Source: Bolinopsis microptera (Eukaryota; Ctenophora; Tentaculata; Lobata; Bolinopsidae). From it: a DNA stretch of 64,000 bases. Below, one piece after another: positions 55,357-64,000 of the stretch. The number at the start of each line of letters is the position of its first letter. The stretch's first letter is position 1. The DNA is taken from assembly GCF_026151205.1 (NCBI RefSeq), contig NC_087081.1:6877246-6941245 (forward strand). Direction: 5' to 3'. The notes beneath the pieces were generated by a model. The model was not told where the DNA came from. It saw only the letters and a program-made list of their open reading frames with translations, and did no database searches. The position numbers and the translations under genes were made by a program.

Positions 55357-55457
55357 ATGCCGTTAGGAAGCTGGGCTGAGACCCTGGCTAAGTTGAGACT
55401 ACCGGAGTTGAGACCGGACATGGGCGGAATGTTTGAGAGCTGCCTCCCTGTTTACAG
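55357..55457 (+). CDS. Candidate first exon, duplicate pair 2, copy a
   Basis: MPLGSWAETLAKLRLPELRP then DMGGMFESCLPVY plus a split Arg; donor TTTACAG|gtaattt. Aligns with the exon at 56171: RLP..RP(D/E)M...F..C(L/V)P(V/L)YR. No acceptor immediately precedes, and an E-box cluster lies upstream. Would join the exon at 56874 in phase. Protein family not recognised. Confidence 0.52.
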
Positions 55458-56170
55458 GTAATTTGTTGTTTCACTTTCACTTTCACATTTATAATTATGT
55501 GCAGCATGTTGTTTCACCTTCACATATATACCTCTAACACTAAGTTATAAAATAAATAATTTGAATGACAGGATGGATTGCTGGGGCTCACGTATATAAA
55601 ATGTTCAGTTCCTGACCTCGATCGACCATCATATTATTCCAGCTTCACATAATTTATTGTTTAACTAAATTCCAATGATTGCTGTGGTGTCTTTATTGGC
55701 TACTAGCATTGTAGCAGCATGTTATTTCACGTCGAATCTCCAATTGTAAGGATGGAGCTCCTCCCAGAAAGAATTGAGAACTATAGCTGCAAACCATACT
55801 AAAAATTGTATTTAAAATTCGTTTAAATTGCTTATTGCTAGCAATTTTTGGTTTCTCCTTTTCCCACGATCTTTTTACTCCGCATAACATCGGATAGTGT
55901 GTTGTATTACAGTCAAGTATGCATTATGATAACTATGCACTTTTGCATTATCATGACTATTATACTTGCTCGACTCACAAGCAAAGTTATAGTATAATAA
56001 AGGTAGATACAATTGTTATTTCTGCCCGCTTGTACAAGTTGTTCTGTCTAATAATACAAGGTGAAACTCGATAAATTTCTTTTCTACGCTTGCTGTGAGA
56101 AAAGGTTTGGGGTATCTTCCGGTGACAGTGGGGCTTTACAGAGGGTATTCACCATCTGAATGTTGTAACG
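55458..56170. other. Between duplicated exons
   Basis: Intron or intergenic. A 65-codon minus-strand frame (55693-55890) is unsupported. Confidence 0.35.
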
Positions 56171-56253
56171 ATGGTCACTCTATATGCGATGAGACTTCCA
56201 AACACTAGACCTGAGATGTCTAGAATCTTCAAGCGCTGTGTCCCCCTGTACAG
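56171..56253 (+). CDS. Candidate first exon, duplicate pair 2, copy b
   Basis: MVTLYAMRLPNTRPEMSRIF then KRCVPLY plus a split Arg; donor CTGTACAG|gtagcatg. Homologous to 55357-55457 at protein and nucleotide level; similarity runs into the intron (GCATGTTGTTTC). The frame is also open back to an acceptor GGGGCTTTACAG at about 56142, so it may be internal (phase 1). Confidence 0.5.
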
Positions 56254-56375
56254 GTAGCATGTTGTTTCTCTTTTCCATTTATTGGTAATATATTGTTTCA
56301 CTTTAAAATTTGTAGTTGACTTGATTAATTAACTTACATAACTTATAACTTCAGAATTATTAGATATCAAACTTT

Positions 56376-56472
56376 GGCCATCAACTAAAAATTGAACTTT
56401 CAACAATTCAACTGTAACTACTACTAGTAGTTACAGTTGAATTGTTGAAAGTTTAATTTTTAGTTGATGGCC
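56376..56472. repeat. 97-bp near-perfect palindrome
   Basis: GGCCATCAACTAAAAATTGA... and its inverse: 47-bp arms with one mismatch and a 3-bp ACT centre. No coding content. A small foldback element, or a hairpin if transcribed. Confidence 0.92.
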
Positions 56473-56873
56473 TAGTAGTACTAGGTGGTGCCTGGTGGGT
56501 AACTATAAACTGCTATTAAATCTGAAGTCTGAACGACTTTTAACTTAATTTGATAAATTTTGATAAATCAGCCTGCATATTGGCAACTGAAGTAGTCACA
56601 CCGACGTCATATACTTGGTTTATGGGAATTAAACAGAAGTTTAACAAAAATTAAACAAATTTGTACAAACTATACTACCAAGACGTCGCGATCAAAATTA
56701 CATCGATATCAGAGCCCATATATTGGTTTTAATATCTTCATTACGTTATGTCGGGGTCGTTATTGTATGTAGTCACAACATTTACTTCGAGGCTAACCCG
56801 ATTCTCGATACCAAAGCTAAGGTAAGATTTGTAATGTCAATTTCCCGCATTTTGGTTTGAGTAGTAATCACAG

Positions 56874-57185
56874 GTACTTCCTTATCTGCATCTCAATCAT
56901 ATTTTCACCCTACTCCTACATCCTCGCCAGTTTCTCCTACATCTCAGACGGAGACTGGCAGTTAGCTTGCTATCATCAGCTGTGCCTTTCAGTCAAACAT
57001 CAGCTGATCAGCTTACTTCTGAGGACACCATCTGCAGTGAACCTTGTCCCACTCGTTACCATAGCAACAAGCTACATCTACTCGAACCGACATTCGTTGG
57101 CTGGCGGCCAACGTCACCGTTTTATTTATACCAATTCGGAGAAAATTGGAGTCATTATTTCATGTTTGTCTCCTGCAATGTCTAG
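56874..57185 (+). CDS. Candidate exon, open in two frames
   Basis: Acceptor GTAGTAATCACAG, donor AATGTCTAG|gtaaatt; 312 nt. Phase 2 in and out gives YFLICISIIFSPYSYILASF (hydrophobic), then DGDWQLACYHQ, ending CLSPAMS plus a split Arg; this frame follows the exons at 55457 and 56253. The phase-0 frame is also open throughout and ends LYQFGENWSHYFMFVSCNV at a TAG overlapping the donor. I prefer the first on phase grounds but cannot decide. An X-box-like GTTACCATAGCAAC lies within it. Confidence 0.42.
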   Translation, partial: VLPYLHLNHIFTLLLHPRQFLLHLRRRLAVSLLSSAVPFSQTSADQLTSEDTICSEPCPTRYHSNKLHLLEPTFVGWRPTSPFYLYQFGENWSHYFMFVSCNV

Positions 57186-58780
57186 GTAAATTGTAAAAGG
57201 ATATTTCTTCGATCTATAATACCTCTGTTACCATAGCAACTACCTCACCTATAATACCTCTAGCAGCAATCTCAGCTGATTGTTCATAAATTAAATGTTT
57301 CCACTTGTTAACAACTATACCCCACATATTAGAACCTGCAATGGATGTTTCTAGAACTGCACTTATATCAAATACCTTCTAGTGGGCTCGCGTGATTCTC
57401 TGTACATATACAAGCCGGACTTATTGCGGTCTAACGGAAAAAAATTTGAAACGTGAGAAAAAGTAGCTACAGCTCCAGGTAACACTAACAGACTATCAAA
57501 AATAATATCTAGTACATTCTTGCAAGAATTTGTAGTCATAAAAAGAGTGTGCTAAGAAAGAAGAAAAACAGTTTTACGCGCTTTTCTTCTAGAATGATGT
57601 TGCTATGGTAACAGCTATACCATGTTGCTAATGCTATGGTAACCAGTACCATGTGAGCACTGAGCACGCTTAACACAACATATACCTCTTTCACTAACTT
57701 TACATGACACTGAATACTTACAATAATTCATGTCGTAGTACGTTACTGCTGAGTGCACACAAGCAACTGTTCTAAAAGCCGCCACTCGTTGTTTTTGTAG
57801 CAGACTACAGTATAGATTATAGAAGGACTTGTTTTTCTTTGATTCGTGTGAAAGTCCGTCTCGTGGGCTGGAAATAGCGCTTGTATAATAAGTGATATTT
57901 CATTGGCGTAGCCTGTGCTATTTCATTGGCTTTTGCGTTTTGTACGAGGGGAACTTTATTTTTGTGTGAAGATTTTATTTTAGTTCGCAGAATTTATTCC
58001 CGTATATTCTCGTATAGACTATGGAAATTTTATTACTTTACGCAGTGGCGGTTTAACACTTATTTCTAACGATTAAAAGTTTCACGTAAAACATTGAACC
58101 TCGCCACTTACGACCACATTTTCGAAATATAAAAAATTCGAATCACTTTGATCGTTTGAAAATGACAAATTCAAGCTATAACTAGATCTTGGGTCAGAAA
58201 TCTGTGAATATGTAATCGTAAAGTAATGTTACTTAAAAATTCGTTATTACTGAGATGTGAGCGACTTTGTGTATTTACGAGGTTTCTCCAATTTAAAATC
58301 CATATTTTACCTCAAATTTTAACACCTTTTGTACACAATTAGCATATTTGACAAACGCAGTAATTCTATTAACATTATCGTGTCCTCCGTATAATCTTTA
58401 CATTATAGTTCAGACTGAGCCAATTTATTAATTAATTAATTGGTAGTTATGACACCTGGTATGTTTTCTATTTGTTCATTCTTTAAGACATCTCTTCAGT
58501 GTAATTGGCTCTATCGTAAATTTAATGCGCTTTGTGTGTCATGCTCAATGAATGGAGCAGACAGTTTAATGTAATTTTTATTGGCGCTATTTTAAATATA
58601 ATGTGGATGATCATGATCATTGAATGGCACAGACAGCTCCATTACATGTAATTTCCGCATCATCGAAACAGCTTTAGAAAGTTTTTAGACAGTTCACAAA
58701 ACAATTATTGATACACAATTCATTGATAATACCCCAATTAGTGATAATACACCAGTCAGAGCTATACTAGCTCATCAGTT
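57186..58780. other. Noncoding
   Basis: X-box-like motifs GTTACCATAGCAAC near 57227 and GTTGCTATGGTAAC near 57600. A diverged duplication (TCAATGAATGGAGCAGACAG near 58547 and TTGAATGGCACAGACAG near 58620). No exon called. Confidence 0.4.
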
Positions 58781-58833
58781 TGCACGTGGGAAGTTTAAAG
58801 TGGGCAGTTTGCACGTGGGCAGTTTGCACGTGG
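58781..58833 (+). promoter_or_regulatory. Three CACGTG sites in 17-bp repeats
   Basis: GGGCAGTTTGCACGT-type unit repeated, giving E-boxes at about 15-30-bp spacing. Confidence 0.4.
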
Positions 58834-58893
58834 GCTGATCGTCTTTATTCCAGACACCTCGTAATGAGCAGTCCCTAATGAGCTGCTGCTTAC

Positions 58894-58939
58894 CTGGATG
58901 AATTCAGGGGTGTTGTCGCTAGATTTACTACCACGTGTC
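58894..58939 (-). CDS. Candidate small exon, minus strand
   Basis: Acceptor TTACGGTAATTAG, donor CATCCAG|gtaagcagc. Open in phase 2: TRGSKSSDNTPEFIQ, ending in phase 0. Good donor, moderate acceptor; no neighbour found. Confidence 0.3.
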
Positions 58940-59771
58940 CTAATTACCGTAAGAAAGTCGGCGAATTTCTTGCCAATACATGAACATTGCTGTAGCAGCG
59001 CTCTCTCGTGCGAAACTATTTGCCTTTGCTTAACATTAGTTTCTTTCGCGAATTGTCTCGCGCCATGACGAGTACAAATTTAAAGATTCTCCAGAAATCA
59101 TTTCGCTGCATATTTGTTTTGAGATGATCTAGTTGTAATTGCTGTGAATATTTTCACAACTCGTTTAGATCCGCTCTGAGATGGTCTGTACCTGACTTTT
59201 CTGTGCTGTTGCAAATCCATATGGGAGGTGTAAAAGCTAATTATTATTTATTTCATTTCATATTCTGCGCTTTTTATTAAACGGTTTTTGAACAATTTAA
59301 ATTTCATCCAATCTAAAACTCCCGCTGATTTTCAGACTCAAGCACGGGTTTTCACGAAGGTCGTGAATATTTAAAAACCGTGACTCATGTATGCAAGTAA
59401 AATTATTAACGAAGCGGTTTATTTATATTTCAAATATTAACATTAGTCCTTCATCATTCCACTCGCCATCCGAATAAAAATGTATTTTACATCTACCTAT
59501 GTGGCTAGTTATTGTGAATTAATTAAAATTGATTAAAATCGTACGACATTTTTCTATTAATCCAATCTTTTGTTTTAAACAACAAATTTTTATATTATAT
59601 TTCTACATTGTGCCAGAAGATTGCATGCCAATCCTCCGTGGGTTATCAGTATAGTATTAATAAAATAAATAAATTTCAAATTTAACTATAGTTACAATGA
59701 TATGCAAACCGAATAGATTAACCACACAATGATTGTCTGTGGTTATAACTTAATTAATTGCACGGTATTTT
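58940..59771. other. Noncoding
   Basis: No feature recognised. Confidence 0.3.
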
Positions 59772-59911
59772 GAACTAACCTACTATCTAGTGATGAAGTG
59801 TGGTCGGATCTCTAAAATTAGTCTAGTTTTTCTGCGGAACTAACCTACTATCTAGTGATGAAGTGGGGTCGGATCTCTAGAATTACTGAATTAGTCTAGT
59901 TTTTCTGCGGA
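59772..59911 (+). repeat. 65-73-bp tandem duplication
   Basis: GAACTAACCTACTATCTAGT through TCTAGTTTTTCTGCG occurs twice; the second copy has an 8-bp insertion (CTGAATTA). Confidence 0.9.
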
Positions 59912-60032
59912 ACTGGTGTGACCAATTTTTGTCTAATTCAATCGATTAAACATTGCATTATTAATAAAATATTATTTGCCAGCTTATATCGTTTCAGAAT
60001 ATGTTATGTAGTTTTTTTCACTTCTCACTTAC

Positions 60033-60105
60033 CTTGAGTATCGAGTTTTACTCCTTGACAGTCAACCTTGTTTTTGAAGTTTTTAGCGCAGGTTAGAAAT
60101 CTCAT
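60033..60105 (-). CDS. Candidate exon, minus duplicate copy a
   Basis: Excellent donor ACTCAAG|gtaagtgag at 60032. Frame with an ATG at 60105: MRFLTCAKNFKNKVDCQGVK then LDTQ plus G (phase 1). Homologous to 60969-61044, including NFKNK, QG and LDT. A second short frame upstream (ATG...NLR stop) also aligns between copies, so a 5' untranslated exon is possible. Confidence 0.42.
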
Positions 60106-60968
60106 GCACCATGAAGATAGCGGTTAACTTGTCTGTGTCATTAACCATACTCCTTGAACAATCATAGGGAGATGCTAAAGATCTATATACTTATATACGA
60201 CTACTACTACCACTACTAGGTCGGAACTAAGTCAGAGCTAGGTATGATATTCCTGTCCCGCATCAGGGTTTGCAGTTACTATGTAGAGTTTGTTCCAACT
60301 TCCTTCATTGACAGATAGTTTTTCTAGGGCGTCTTGTCTTGCTGTGCTCTACCATGCACCGGTTTCGATAAGATGCATGTGTTTCTCATTATTCCTCAGA
60401 ATTCCGTTAAGAATATAACACTATGTTGTAGTGTTGATGGTGATCAGGATTGGACGGGTCAGTAGCCATCTTCTTATCCATCATATTTTCTTGAATTAGT
60501 CTAGTTTTTTATGCCGATCTTTAGTATATTGATTATCCATTTCATTATCAATACAATCAACTTCGTTAGTTAATTTATTTCGCGTGAAAGTTTTTAGAAT
60601 ATTTTTTCTGATGATATCACTATTTGGTATTTTTGATTTTATGATACCCGTGTTTTTTTAACGTTTTGCTCCGATAAGGAGAAAAAGCTTTTTGATAAGA
60701 GCCGCTCAAAAATGGGCACCGTATTGTGTAAATTATTGGGCATTATATTACTTTCATAATAACTTTCATTATTAATACTTTCAACACTACTATATAACAA
60801 ATAATTTGAGATAACGATGTTTAATAAAATGATGCAAAGACTTATTTCGAAGATCTAATCAACAACGACTTTTAATGTGTAGGAGTACAGCTACAAAATA
60901 TATATATATACAATATCTTATCCGCATAGTAGCAGAGTAGTATTTTTGATCGCAACTATATTCCTTAC

Positions 60969-61044
60969 CATCAGTATCGAGACCTTTTCCTTGGTTGTCA
61001 GTCTTATTTTTGAAGTTTTCAGTAAAGGTTACAAATCTTTTGCA
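60969..61044 (-). CDS. Candidate exon, minus duplicate copy b
   Basis: Reads CKRFVTFTENFKNKTDNQGK then GLDTD plus G, donor ACTGATG|gtaaggaat. Same phase and layout as 60033-60105, but without the ATG at the matching place. Leader sequence (GTTAAC-GCCATGTTTATG) is also related. Confidence 0.38.
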
Positions 61045-61560
61045 TAAACATGGCCGTTAACTGACCGTACAAGTAATCACAGTATTTAACTGAATCTAGA
61101 AAGAGACTAAAGATATAGATCTCTAATGACCTATCTTTATTCCGTTAATAATATATAATTTCATGTGGTCTAACGACTAATAGCCAAAGACTTTAACTAA
61201 TGGAATTATTTATGCAGGAGTAATTTATCAGATATACGAATGTTATAGCGATATAAACGTCATTGTATAATAAAACTAATTTCTCGTGCACCAAGATAAC
61301 CGTAAAGTTGTCGATAACAGGATAACAGTAAATCATCAATCATGATCCATAAACGAACGTTAATTGAGGAACCAAAATATCTATATCTTTAGTACCTCAT
61401 TCGTTTTACTTAAAAATTATAATTTCATGTGGTGTAAACACTAATAGCAGCACGATCTTAAGAAGAGAAGGATCTTCAACTAATGGAGATACACGAATAA
61501 TATAGTGTTGACGTCATAATTAGAGTAGCACTAATTTGAGAATATTCCTAATCACGTTTT
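61045..61560. repeat. Decaying tandem duplicates of the same region
   Basis: 61130-61260 and 61390-61520 share TATAATTTCATGTGGT, ACTAATAGC and CTTCAACTAATGGA-type blocks; TCTCGTGCACCAAGATAACC at 61283 resembles the leader of 60033-60105. Together with 60000-61044 this is a diverged tandem array. Confidence 0.55.
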
Positions 61561-61563
61561 CTA

Positions 61564-61608
61564 GTGGTTTCTATAAATGGTTCCTGTACAACCATTTATA
61601 GAAACCAC
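61564..61608. repeat. 45-bp hairpin, 19-bp perfect arms
   Basis: GTGGTTTCTATAAATGGTT, 7-base loop, exact complement; a third GTGGTTTCT follows at 61617. Beside it is a 15-bp repeat TTTGTCCACCATACC (61640-61680). Confidence 0.9.
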
Positions 61609-61680
61609 AAAAAATTGTGGTTTCTTTACACTGGCTTTTTGTCCACCATACCTTTGTCCACCATACCTTTGTCCACTAGT

Positions 61681-62467
61681 AAACTCTTCTTTGAGATTGA
61701 CGACCTTATCTATGTGTTTCCTTAGAGTCGGATCTAAAGATCATCAACATTCTTTTGGGTTGGATTAATTGAGCCAGGATCCTGAAGGCTATTCAGGATA
61801 ATTTGCATTAATTAACTTCGATGTTTTCGACATATCGTTCGACAATCAAATCACAGCGAACATGTTACCGAGTTATAAGTGCTGCTAGGTGTCACTAGGT
61901 CAATTACTGTCAATCACATCCGATCATATAATTGTCAAACGTCTCCTGCATACTTTAGAAAATTTTCCTAACCAAGCTCTGAGATTGACTCCTATACCTC
62001 TTTGTGTCAGTATGCATGGAGCTTTAGAATTAATACTGTTTTAGTAGTTAAAAGATGGTATAATTCTTTTATTTTAAAACTGTATTTTTTGAAATTCTCG
62101 TGCCATGCTCCGAGTTTTATTAGTATTTTTTATTGTGTGCTAAACAACAAATGAGGCCCGTCTTTTTTTCAGTCTGCTTCCCTCTAAGAACACTAGTTTT
62201 GGGATAATTTAGTTGTTTAAATAATATTTATAATTTGGTAGAATCCTTTAAAAAACAAAATTCTTTTGTTGTTTCCTTGTCTGGCTTCACGGGGACATGT
62301 AATTGCAGAATGCACGGTCTTTATACTTTTATAATATCTGTTTGGTAGCTGCCACCCTAACTAGTCATTACTTATATTATCAATATCTGCACTTTGTTCA
62401 ACTTTATAGTCCAGTTAACGGTCGTTATTATTCATTTATTATTGGAGATTTTTTTAACAAGTTGCAG
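61681..62467. other. Noncoding
   Basis: No feature recognised. Confidence 0.3.
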
Positions 62468-62512
62468 TGCTAAGATATCAGTATGATTTAGAGAAAGTGT
62501 GCAGTTTACTAG
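62468..62512 (+). CDS. Candidate 45-nt exon
   Basis: Acceptor GATTTTTTTAACAAGTTGCAG, donor ACTAG|gtaaggaac. Open in phase 1 in, phase 1 out: LRYQYDLEKVCSLL. Good sites but very short and isolated. Confidence 0.3.
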
Positions 62513-62884
62513 GTAAGGAACAATTAATGTAGTGATAAAGTTTGAACAGCACACGATGATGGGCTGAATGTGAGTTTTGTTTGGGACTTGCTGATAACTA
62601 ACTAGCTAATACTGACTCTTCTATGCGATGTATATTGTCCACATCACGGTTGAGTAGTCGTCATATTCTTAATGTTCAGTCATTGTTAGGGGGTATTGTA
62701 GTGTGTAGTTCGATCTTTTCTGCGTCGATTTGATATTATTTATACTTTCTTGATGTTATCTGTTTTCAATGTTTTCAGTTCATAATAAGTACCAGTTAAT
62801 ATCAACAACCAAATAATCCTAAAAAGTGACAAAATAACCTATGACATATTCAGTATTGAATAATGTAATGGGATGATACTTTAA
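62513..62884. other. Noncoding
   Basis: No feature recognised. Confidence 0.3.
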
Positions 62885-62912
62885 ACAGGTGTAGCCAGTC
62901 CACACCCTGGCT
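62885..62912 (+). repeat. Short dispersed repeat, copy 2
   Basis: Matches 44511-44538; a looser third version (GGTGTAGCAAGTCCTGGCTC) is at 63151. Confidence 0.6.
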
Positions 62913-63019
62913 CCATGATATGAAGGACTTGTTTTAATTCTAAATGGGAAGCTCTAATATGACAATGCAGTGACAGGAGTACAGCAATTGTTTATAATGG
63001 CGCGAGCGGTCACCCCCTG

Positions 63020-63027
63020 TATAAAAG
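63020..63027 (+). promoter_or_regulatory. TATA-box-like TATAAAAG
   Basis: CCCCCTGTATAAAAGCTCGC is a good TATA context, 17 bp after GCGCGAGCGG-like GC-rich sequence. No gene start is identified downstream. Confidence 0.25.
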
Positions 63028-63764
63028 CTCGCCCTTCAGGCACGTGCTTGTACTAATAATAAACTAGTGTTTTAAACTAATTACAACACTACGAATCTAT
63101 TACATTTGTAGAGTATTGGTACGGAAGTGCTTCAACATGGTGGGCTGGTGTAGCAAGTCCTGGCTCCTTAATATAAAGGACTTGCCTTTCAGCTGGTGTT
63201 TATAATTAATGACGCCAGGTACGGGGGTAGTTCATTAATTATTTATTTCATTTTATAAAACTTGACAGCACAATATGGTGTTAATAAACATTTTTATAGA
63301 TTCTTCCACCTAATTTTGGACGAATACATCCTTTGTATTCTTCTTCTTCTTCGTAGGGGGCAGTGGTCTTTACTACTTAGGAATAGATCAAAACCACTAT
63401 AAGATAGAGCATTGTAGTCACTAGTTACAATTATAAAAGGACAGCTAACGAAATACTGAAATAGAGATGAGACTTATTAGAATGAGCTACTGGGTACTGG
63501 GTAGTTCTGTCAGATTACAGAGAGGGAGGGTCTTCTAATAATTTAACATTCTGTGGGTGTATGAAAGTGCACTGTATTAAACCTTACAACTACAATAACT
63601 GTTTACAGAATCAAGTTTAGACAAATGGATACAAATTCTTTCAAAAAATTTCTTTAATGCGAGGTTTAGTAGGTTTTAGAATCTAAGTCGTTGATTAAGA
63701 AAAGAAACAAACCTAGTCAACAGCAGAGCAGAAGTGCAGGTTTCTTGTGAATAATAATCTGTTT

Positions 63765-63865
63765 GTTGGTAGCACAGTGGGTAAAGTGTCTCAACTTACC
63801 CCACTTCAGAAGAATCAGAAGAAATTGAACCCAACCAATAGAACAATCAACACGGTTCCAATAAG
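63765..63865 (+). mobile_element. Possible tRNA-derived SINE head
   Basis: TAGCACAGTGGG (63770-63781) fits the pol III A box TRGCNNAGYNGG. A weak B-box-like GGTTCCAATAA follows at about 63855. The window ends soon after, so the rest cannot be judged. Confidence 0.25.
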
Positions 63866-64000
63866 GCTTCACTTTCGCTTAATATCAGTTTCTACAAGAG
63901 AGCTAATTATGTTCTGCAGATTTCTGGGTTCTATAAGTATAACGCTTCTGACTTTTGATTAACACTGTCCTGAAAATAGACACTCTTTCTGCTGTCTAGT

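Overview
The window looks like intron-rich, repeat-laden, AT-rich nuclear DNA of an animal. Evidence: consensus GT/AG introns separating short exons with matching phases, a single-exon rhodopsin-type GPCR, non-LTR retrotransposon pieces, a hAT-type MITE, a retroposon with a poly(A) tail and target-site duplication, and many minisatellites. I see no bacterial operon, rRNA or convincing tRNA gene. The GPCR style and small exons suggest an early-branching animal such as a cnidarian, but this is a weak inference.

Layout. 0-8 kb: mobile and repeat DNA (two identical hAT MITEs, one nested in an older repeat that recurs inverted at 7.7-8.0 kb; a perfect 151-bp inverted repeat; a GC-rich double hairpin beside 18-bp repeats). 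8.5-11 kb: two phase-matched exons of an unrecognised plus-strand gene, with a 102-bp satellite in their intron, then an intact GPCR on the minus strand. 12-20 kb: satellites (TTACC pentamer array, 32-base poly-G, 2.5-kb purine-strand minisatellite, 11-bp GTAAATA array) plus a LINE ORF2 tail. 20.3-21.9 kb: five consecutive minus-strand exons giving one uninterrupted 216-residue C-terminal protein. 22-25 kb: further candidate exons with CRE/E-box repeats. 27.1 kb: retroposon with a 13-bp target duplication. 34 kb: a GPCR TM1-TM2 fragment. 39-41.5 kb: two large plus-strand exons, one with an in-frame 15-bp minisatellite (TSPVA repeats). 43 kb: a 34-bp array carrying an RFX/X-box-like palindrome. 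46.6-49.9 kb: a LINE ORF1-like gene whose 3' part is tandemly duplicated (1256 bp). 50-57 kb: pairs of duplicated short exons that start with their own ATG. 60-61.5 kb: duplicated minus-strand exons.

The most notable pattern is a plus-strand series (23-57 kb) of at least ten short candidate exons, nearly all ending in a split arginine codon (phase 2, AG|gt or CG|gt). Several carry their own ATG and two sets are local duplicates. This would fit alternative first exons or a cassette-exon locus, but transcripts are needed to decide. Exon calls are based on hand-read splice signals and phase matching; no database search was possible.
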